From an uncultured Pseudomonadota bacterium (GTDB taxonomy: Bacteria > Pseudomonadota > Alphaproteobacteria > RF32 > CAG-239): 64,000 nt of DNA. Position numbers and translations under genes: made by a program. Below are positions 59,099-64,000 of this stretch, one piece after another (the first letter of the stretch is position 1; every line of letters begins with the position of its first letter). The stretch is from assembly GCA_902788365.1 (NCBI GenBank), contig CADAJN010000008.1, forward strand, positions 54,544 through 118,543. Direction: 5' to 3'. The notes beneath the pieces are model-generated. The model did not search any database and was not told the origin of the DNA. It worked only from the letters and a program-made list of their open reading frames with translations.

Positions 59099-60900
59099 TA
59101 TTCCTCCTTTGCCCACCAAATAAACGGCTGAAAACCGATTTTCAAATCCGTCTGCGGCTGTCCGAACTTATCCCAATATGCCACGCGCGAATACGGCGAA
59201 TACCATTGCATAATCATATAATTTTCGTTTAACAAAACCCGGTCAAGTGCTTTAACATACGCCACATAATCAGCCTTTTCCTGCGCCGAAACCAAACCGG
59301 TCAGCAACTCATCAATCACTTTGTTTTGAATGCCGATGACATTGTTAGAACCCTTCATCTCTGCCGAAGCCGAACCCCAATATTCGCGTTGTTCGTTGCC
59401 CGGCAATTGCGATACCGGATACGACACAATCGCCATATCAAAATCAAAATTATCCAACCGATTTTTAAAAATATTAACCTCCAAATTGCGAAACACTGCT
59501 TTAATACCGATTTTGCGCAGGTTCTCAATATACGGCAACATCACTTTGGTAAAAGTCGCACCGTTTGCCGAATTGCTTAAAATCTCAATTTCCAGCGGCT
59601 CTCCCGTTGCCAAATTAACCATTTTGCCGTCCTTAAAATCGTAGCCGGCTTCTTTCAACAATGCCACTGCTTTTTTCAAATTCGGCCGTGCGTTATTCAT
59701 CTGCGGATTAAATGTCGGCTGATACGGCTCATCAAACACACTTGCCGGCAACTCGGCCAGATATTTTTCTAAAATTTCCAGTTCTTTTCCGCTCGGTAAA
59801 CCGGTTGCTTCCATGCCTGTATTGGTAAAATAGCTGAACAGCCGACGATATTGATTGTAAAACAGCTTTTCATTGGCCCATTCAAAATTAAATGCTAAAT
59901 CAAGTGCCTTGCGCACGCGCCGATCGGCAAACTTAGCACGCCGAATATTAAAGGCAAAATTTTGTAATGTCGCCGGATTATTATGCTCAATCACTTCTTT
60001 TTTTACCTTGCCCGATTTTATCAAATCGTTATCATAACCCGTCATCCATATTTTGGCGATATATTCTTCTCTGGCGTCAATATTGCCGGCAAACAACGCC
60101 TGCAAAGTCACGGTTGTATCCTGATAATAATCATAGCGCACCACATCAAAGTTATAAAAACCGCGCCGCACCGGCAAATCTTTGCCCCAATAATCCGGAT
60201 TTTTTTGCAGCGTCACATATTTATTGACTTGAAAATCGCTCACCCTATACGGTCCACTGCCAAGCGGCACTTGCAGCGTCGGTTTATCAAATTCGCGTCC
60301 CTCCCAATCTTTGGCCGAAAAAATCGCGAATTGCGCCAAAATCATCGGCAATTCTTTATTATTACTGCCTTCTTTGAAATAAAATCGCACCTCACGGTCA
60401 CTGATTTTTTCCACCCGCTCCACATCGGCATAATACATTTTATAAACCGGCGACCCTTTTTGCGTAATGGCATTAAAGCTGAACACCACATCATCGGCCG
60501 TCACCGCCGTTCCGTCGGCAAACCGCGCTTTCGGATTCAAAATAAACCCCACATACGATTTATCTTCCGGCAAATCAAATTTTTCGGCCAAAAGCGGATA
60601 CACCGTAAATGGGTCATCGGTCGGCGAAAAACCGAGTGTTTCCATGGTTAAAGCCGGCACAAAACTTGCCGCCACCCCTTTAAAAATATACGGATTAAAA
60701 TTATCAAACGTGCCATACGCCGGCAACACGATTTTACCGCCCTGCGGCGCCTCAGGATTAACATAATCAAATGCTTTAAAATCGGCGGCATATTTTGATT
60801 CACCGTAAAGTGCTATACAGTCGGCAATTTTTGCCTGCGCGCTTGTCGCCCACAGCATCAGCCCCAGTAATACAGCTTTACTTGCGGTAATTATTTTCAT
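59098..60900 (-). CDS. yejA: Extracellular solute-binding protein YejA-like
   Basis: A 600-residue family 5 solute-binding protein. Signal peptide SKAVLLGLMLWATSAQAKIA. Family features: YVNPEAPQGGKIVLPAYGTFDNFNPYI near residue 45, AVTADDVVFSFNAIT near 138, LGSGPYRVSDFQVNKYVTLQKNPDYWGKDLPV near 210, and NFEWANEKLFYNQYRRLFSYFTNTGMEATG near 335, typical of the YejA/oligopeptide group. It delivers peptides to the inner-membrane permease in the periplasm. Its start overlaps the upstream gene by 23 bp. No lipobox is evident, so it is soluble. Confidence 0.94.
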   Translation of the reverse strand: MKIITASKAVLLGLMLWATSAQAKIADCIALYGESKYAADFKAFDYVNPEAPQGGKIVLPAYGTFDNFNPYIFKGVAASFVPALTMETLGFSPTDDPFTVYPLLAEKFDLPEDKSYVGFILNPKARFADGTAVTADDVVFSFNAITQKGSPVYKMYYADVERVEKISDREVRFYFKEGSNNKELPMILAQFAIFSAKDWEGREFDKPTLQVPLGSGPYRVSDFQVNKYVTLQKNPDYWGKDLPVRRGFYNFDVVRYDYYQDTTVTLQALFAGNIDAREEYIAKIWMTGYDNDLIKSGKVKKEVIEHNNPATLQNFAFNIRRAKFADRRVRKALDLAFNFEWANEKLFYNQYRRLFSYFTNTGMEATGLPSGKELEILEKYLAELPASVFDEPYQPTFNPQMNNARPNLKKAVALLKEAGYDFKDGKMVNLATGEPLEIEILSNSANGATFTKVMLPYIENLRKIGIKAVFRNLEVNIFKNRLDNFDFDMAIVSYPVSQLPGNEQREYWGSASAEMKGSNNVIGIQNKVIDELLTGLVSAQEKADYVAYVKALDRVLLNENYMIMQWYSPYSRVAYWDKFGQPQTDLKIGFQPFIWWAKEE

Positions 60901-62338
60901 CGGTCCACCCGCCGAAAGGATATACCAAATCTTCGTCTTTTTCCGGTGCAGCCGGCACTTCCGAAGCTGCTGACATTGTATAAGAACTCCCCACCGCAGT
61001 TTGCATCGGCTGTTGAACCGATTGCTGAACCGATTGCTGAATCGGCTGTTGAACCGATTGCCTGAATGCCGACCAATTTGTCACATTATCTGCCTCATGT
61101 GCCGTCGGCATTGCCGTCTGAGAAACCGTTGCCGATAACGAAGGTTGCGTTTGTTCAAACGCCGATGACGATGCACCCCAATCCTTTTTTATAGCGGCCG
61201 AAACGCCCACATTCTCATCGGTCGGTGCCGTTTCATTTAACGCCGAATTAAACATCGGCGCTGATGATAAACGTGGCTCATTATCACCACTGCTTAAACC
61301 GAAACGGCCAAATGAAACTTCCGACGAATCCGCACTGTCTTGAAAACTGTTGTGTAGCGCCTTAAAGAACGGATCTCTATCAGCAATAGAGCTTGTCGGC
61401 ATTTGCGGCTCTTGCTTGCGCCCGAAAAATTTAAAACGCGAAAAGATGGACGGCTTCGGTTCATAAGCTTCGTCATAATCATCTTCGTCCTCATCTTCAT
61501 CATTTTTATCCACATTCATAATGGTATTTTGCGCCGCCGGCTCTTCCATGGTGGCCAATTTCAAAACCGCCGTGCGATCCGGTGCCTCATAGCTCGATTC
61601 GCTGCTTGCCGCCACCCGCTCCGAACTTGGTGCCGCAATATCCTGCATACCGGTAGAAAGCGGTGCAATCAAAGAATAAACTTTGCCCAAAACGCCTTTT
61701 TCAATCATGCTTAAAAATATGCGGTCACGGTCATGTTTTTCTAAAAGTTGTAACAAATTTTGGTAACGCGAGCAAAATTCCAACAACGAACCGCGAAACA
61801 CCTTGTCGCGCTCTACCTTTTCGCGCACCCATGCCTCAAATGTGTTTTGATTTTTACCGGCCTCAACCACTGCCTTACCCAGTGCCCAGCGTTCACCGCG
61901 CCCCACACGTTGCCAAAGCACCTCCAACTGTGCACTTGATGCAATGTTACACCGCTGAATAATTTCGCTCAAAGCCTCATTCATATCGTTAATCAGCACA
62001 TCAAATTTGTTAATCACAAAGCCGTCCTTAATCTCATGCTCGGCATCAAGCATTACGCGCACCACCAAATCAGTATAGTCCTGATTTTTTTGCAGTTGCG
62101 TCAAAAGCTCGGTTTGTTTGCGATTCATACTGCGGCTGCCGATAAACTGATTAACATACCCGAAAACCATCCAAATCGTCAACAGCGGCAAAAAAATCAC
62201 CGACAGCATAAGCAGCATCACTTCCGGACTTTGTTCCCACAAACTCACTGCCTCCAGCTTAGCGCGCACAAACATAAACGCATAAATCAACCAACTGGCA
62301 GACGAAAAAACAGCCATAAAAAAAGCAAACATTTGCAT
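60878..62338 (-). CDS. Hypothetical membrane protein with long disordered C-terminus
   Basis: A 486-residue protein, no family recognised. Two N-terminal membrane helices (AFFMAVFSSASWLIYAFMFV and MLLMLSVIFLPLLTIWMVFGYV) precede a helical cytoplasmic region (MNRKQTELLTQLQKNQDY, IQRCNIASSAQLEVLWQRVG, LLEKHDRDRIFLSMIEKGVLG). From about residue 235 it is low complexity: an acidic patch DKNDEDEDEDDYDE, Ser-rich stretches, and a Gln-rich tandem repeat (QQPIQQSVQQSVQQP). The layout suggests a membrane-bound scaffold. It is immediately upstream of yejA in the same direction with overlapping ends, but a functional link is not evident. ATG at 62338 (MQMFAF) or 62332. Confidence 0.75.
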   Translation of the reverse strand: MQMFAFFMAVFSSASWLIYAFMFVRAKLEAVSLWEQSPEVMLLMLSVIFLPLLTIWMVFGYVNQFIGSRSMNRKQTELLTQLQKNQDYTDLVVRVMLDAEHEIKDGFVINKFDVLINDMNEALSEIIQRCNIASSAQLEVLWQRVGRGERWALGKAVVEAGKNQNTFEAWVREKVERDKVFRGSLLEFCSRYQNLLQLLEKHDRDRIFLSMIEKGVLGKVYSLIAPLSTGMQDIAAPSSERVAASSESSYEAPDRTAVLKLATMEEPAAQNTIMNVDKNDEDEDEDDYDEAYEPKPSIFSRFKFFGRKQEPQMPTSSIADRDPFFKALHNSFQDSADSSEVSFGRFGLSSGDNEPRLSSAPMFNSALNETAPTDENVGVSAAIKKDWGASSSAFEQTQPSLSATVSQTAMPTAHEADNVTNWSAFRQSVQQPIQQSVQQSVQQPMQTAVGSSYTMSAASEVPAAPEKDEDLVYPFGGWTDENNYRK

Positions 62339-62491
62339 CGGTGTCCCCTTTTAAATAAACCCATATATTTAGGGCATAATAACCCAAAACTATTTAATAA
62401 AACGTCAACATTCATCAACAGCACCAAAATAAAAACTAAACATTTCAAAAAAATGTGTTAAACTGAGCCGCAAATGTTTAAAGAGGTTAAT

Positions 62492-63481
62492 ATGAGCGAT
62501 AACGAAACAGTCATTCTGGATTTTGAAAAAACTATTGTTGAAATAGAAGAAAAAATTGAGCATTTACAAGCCATTACCAATTCAAAAATGGATATGAGTG
62601 CCGAAATTAAAAAGCTGCAAAAAAACCTGAAAAGCAACATGGAAACGGTTTATAAAAACTTAAGTCCATGGCAAAAAGCGCAAATTGCCCGCCATCCGGA
62701 TCGGCCGCATTGTTTGGATTATATCCGTGCGCTGATTTCCGATTTTGTGGTTTTAGCCGGTGACCGTCGTTTTGCCGACGACGCGGCTATGGTTTGCGGA
62801 ATCGGTATGTTTGAAGGCACGCCGGTGGTTGTCATTGGCCAAGAAAAAGGCAATGATTTGGATTCGCGCATTAAATACAATTTCGGTATGGCGCGACCGG
62901 AAGGTTATCGCAAAGCCCAACGCTTAATGGAAATGGCCGAAAGTTTTAAGTTGCCGATTTTAAGCTTTGTTGACACGGCCGGCGCTTATCCGGGGGTAGA
63001 TGCCGAAGCGCGCGGTCAAGCCGAAGCCATTGCCGCGTCCATAGAAAAATGTTTGCGTGTAAAAACCCCGATTATTGCAACAGTCATCGGTGAGGGCGGC
63101 TCCGGCGGAGCCATCGCCATTGCCACGGCAGACCGTGTTTTAATGCTTGAACACTCTATTTATTCGGTTATTTCGCCGGAAGGTTGCGCCTCCATTTTGT
63201 GGCGCTCTGGCGACAAAGCCAAAGAAGCCACCGAAGCATTGTGCTTAACCGCGCAAAACCTGAAAAAATTCGGCATTATTGATGAAATTGTGCCGGAACC
63301 TTTAGGCGGCGCTCATCGTGACCGCAATCAGGCAATAGAAACCTTGCGCATGGCCTTAAAGAAAAATTTGCAGGAATTGACCGGCACGGATTATGCTAAG
63401 CTCAAAAAGCAACGCACGGCAAAGTTTATGAAAATCGGCAGCCAGTTCATCGCCGCCGACACCCCGCAAAAAAAGAAATAA
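62492..63481 (+). CDS. accA: Acetyl-CoA carboxylase carboxyltransferase subunit alpha
   Basis: A 329-residue subunit that, with AccD, transfers the carboxyl group from biotin to acetyl-CoA, the first step of fatty acid synthesis. N-terminal coiled coil LDFEKTIVEIEEKIEHLQ, then SPWQKAQIARHPDRPHCLDYI, GDRRFADDAAMVCGIG, VIGQEKGNDLDSRIKYNFGMARPEGYRKAQRLM, DTAGAYPGVDAEARGQAEAIA, and the oxyanion-hole region GEGGSGGAIAIATADRVLMLEHSIYSVISPEGCASILW. Length is typical. The start at 62492 follows AGAGGTTAAT. A longer frame begins at 62474. It is divergent from the 60878 gene and ends before the tandem repeats. Confidence 0.97.
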   Translation: MSDNETVILDFEKTIVEIEEKIEHLQAITNSKMDMSAEIKKLQKNLKSNMETVYKNLSPWQKAQIARHPDRPHCLDYIRALISDFVVLAGDRRFADDAAMVCGIGMFEGTPVVVIGQEKGNDLDSRIKYNFGMARPEGYRKAQRLMEMAESFKLPILSFVDTAGAYPGVDAEARGQAEAIAASIEKCLRVKTPIIATVIGEGGSGGAIAIATADRVLMLEHSIYSVISPEGCASILWRSGDKAKEATEALCLTAQNLKKFGIIDEIVPEPLGGAHRDRNQAIETLRMALKKNLQELTGTDYAKLKKQRTAKFMKIGSQFIAADTPQKKK

Positions 63482-63508
63482 AGTCATTTTCCGACTCTTT
63501 TTAAACAA

Positions 63509-63769
63509 TGTCATCCTCACACTTTTTTAAACTGTCATGCAGAGGAGCCGTAGGCGACGAAGGCATCCCCGCACGCCAGTGCGGTAAAAAAACAATGTCA
63601 TCCTCGCACTTTTTTAAACTGTCATGCAGAGGAGCCGTAGGCGACGAAGGCATCTCCGCACGCCAGTGCGGTAAAAAAAACCTGTCATCCTCGCACTTTT
63701 TTAAACTGTCATGCAGAGAAGCCATAGGCGACGAAGGCATCTCCGCACGCCAGTGCGGTAAAAAAACAA
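63509..63769. repeat. Three tandem copies of an 87-bp repeat
   Basis: Units start at 63509, 63596 and 63683, and a fourth begins at 63770 but diverges. Each starts TGTCATCCTC, then CTTTTTTAAACTGTCATGCAGAG, GCCGTAGGCGACGAAGGCATC and CCGCACgccaGTGCGG. Copies differ by only a few bases. The 87-bp period is a multiple of three and keeps an open but spurious frame. Confidence 0.9.
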
Positions 63770-64000
63770 TGTCATCCTCGTGCTTGACACGAGCACTGCG
63801 TAGCAGCACGAAGTCTTCTCAGCTGAATTTTTATAAAGTCATCCCTCAAGGTGCGCAGCACTGCTTCCTTATTAAAACAACCACCACACTCTGTCATGCT
63901 GAGCGAGAGCAACGAGCGTAAGCATCTCCAAACGCAGTTTGGCCACCCAACTCAGTTGTCGCACTTCGTGCGAAGATGCCTACGTCGGCCTGAAGGCCTC
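63770..64000. repeat. Continuation of dispersed repeats to the window edge
   Basis: Contains a diverged fourth copy of the 87-bp unit, then 63851-64000 which duplicates 48979-49128 with one substitution. No gene is present in 63482-64000. The duplicate reaches the window edge, so its full length is unknown. Confidence 0.85.

Noticed and set aside
63509..63769. CRISPR array
   Set aside because: The 87-bp units are contiguous near-identical repeats without unique spacers, and no cas genes are present.
63501..63921. Frames of 102 and 137 codons with repetitive protein sequence
   Set aside because: The 87-bp repeat period is divisible by three, so the tandem array stays open by chance; no start signal or family.

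Overview
The window is a moderately AT-rich bacterial chromosome segment, almost certainly from an alphaproteobacterium. The lineage call rests on gene order and family types: secB facing tim44/timA-mltA-smr, a mitofilin (Mic60)-like gene divergent from tsaD, a DUF2155 gene next to MCE genes, a dksA-maf-rng-yacG-mla run, and a DksA without zinc-finger cysteines. The prepilin-like proteins carrying a GRSM(I/V)EM(L/M)G N-terminus and the dense TGTCAT...GCATCTC intergenic repeats suggest one of the small-genome, gut-associated alphaproteobacteria (RF32-like). That last step is inference from memory, not a database result. No rRNA, tRNA, CRISPR array, complete insertion sequence or prophage was recognised.

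Layout. 1-4010: trkH (cut by the left edge), a membrane protein with a degenerate nuclease-like domain, metG. 4.4-9.2 kb: an N-formylglutamate amidohydrolase/flavin reductase pair, xseB-ispA, a non-coding transcription unit with its own promoter and terminator, a small unknown gene, gpsA. 9.3-18 kb: a PcfJ-like/leucine-rich-like protein, tcdA, a lipoprotein, the leuS-lptE-holA operon, an unknown protein. 18.2-23.7 kb: the rod-shape operon mreB-mreC-mreD-mrdA-rodA. 24-33.8 kb: a prepilin-like gene, unknown and GNAT genes, lepA, an archaeal-type ADP-dependent sugar kinase, mic60-like, tsaD-nth, and a TetR regulator coupled to a membrane metalloprotease. 33.9-38.1 kb: an exported acidic protein, mpl and ldcA (murein-peptide recycling), and a second membrane metalloprotease. 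38.2-44.9 kb: a histidine-rich exported protein behind an operator-like site, DUF2155, two MCE proteins, and a Gld-type ABC exporter (ATPase, fused permease/GldG, DUF4340). 45.1-48.7 kb: tim44-mltA-smr, secB, trmL. 49.3-55.4 kb: ompH/skp-like, then a probable long unit dksA-maf-rng-yacG-mlaE-mlaF-mce-pqiC-like. 55.6-64 kb: a second prepilin, a beta-barrel protein, a second non-coding transcription unit, yejA-yejB without yejEF, an unknown membrane protein, accA, and a tandem-repeat tail.

Functionally the window is mostly envelope biology: cell-wall elongation, murein recycling and cleavage, LPS and phospholipid transport, protein export and periplasmic chaperoning. Translation, repair and tRNA-modification genes are mixed in. 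Genes are tightly packed with many 1-23 bp overlaps, while the few long gaps are filled by structured repeats or by promoter-terminator-bounded non-coding units.

Most interesting items: (1) two homologous 108-bp palindromic elements at the 3' ends of smr and ompH whose arms are matched to the adjacent gene end; (2) two independent non-coding RNA candidates near 7.5 kb and 57.8 kb; (3) an ADP-dependent glucokinase/phosphofructokinase in a bacterium; (4) two paralogous prepilins with Arg at +1; (5) an LdcA-like protein with Cys in place of the probable nucleophile Ser.
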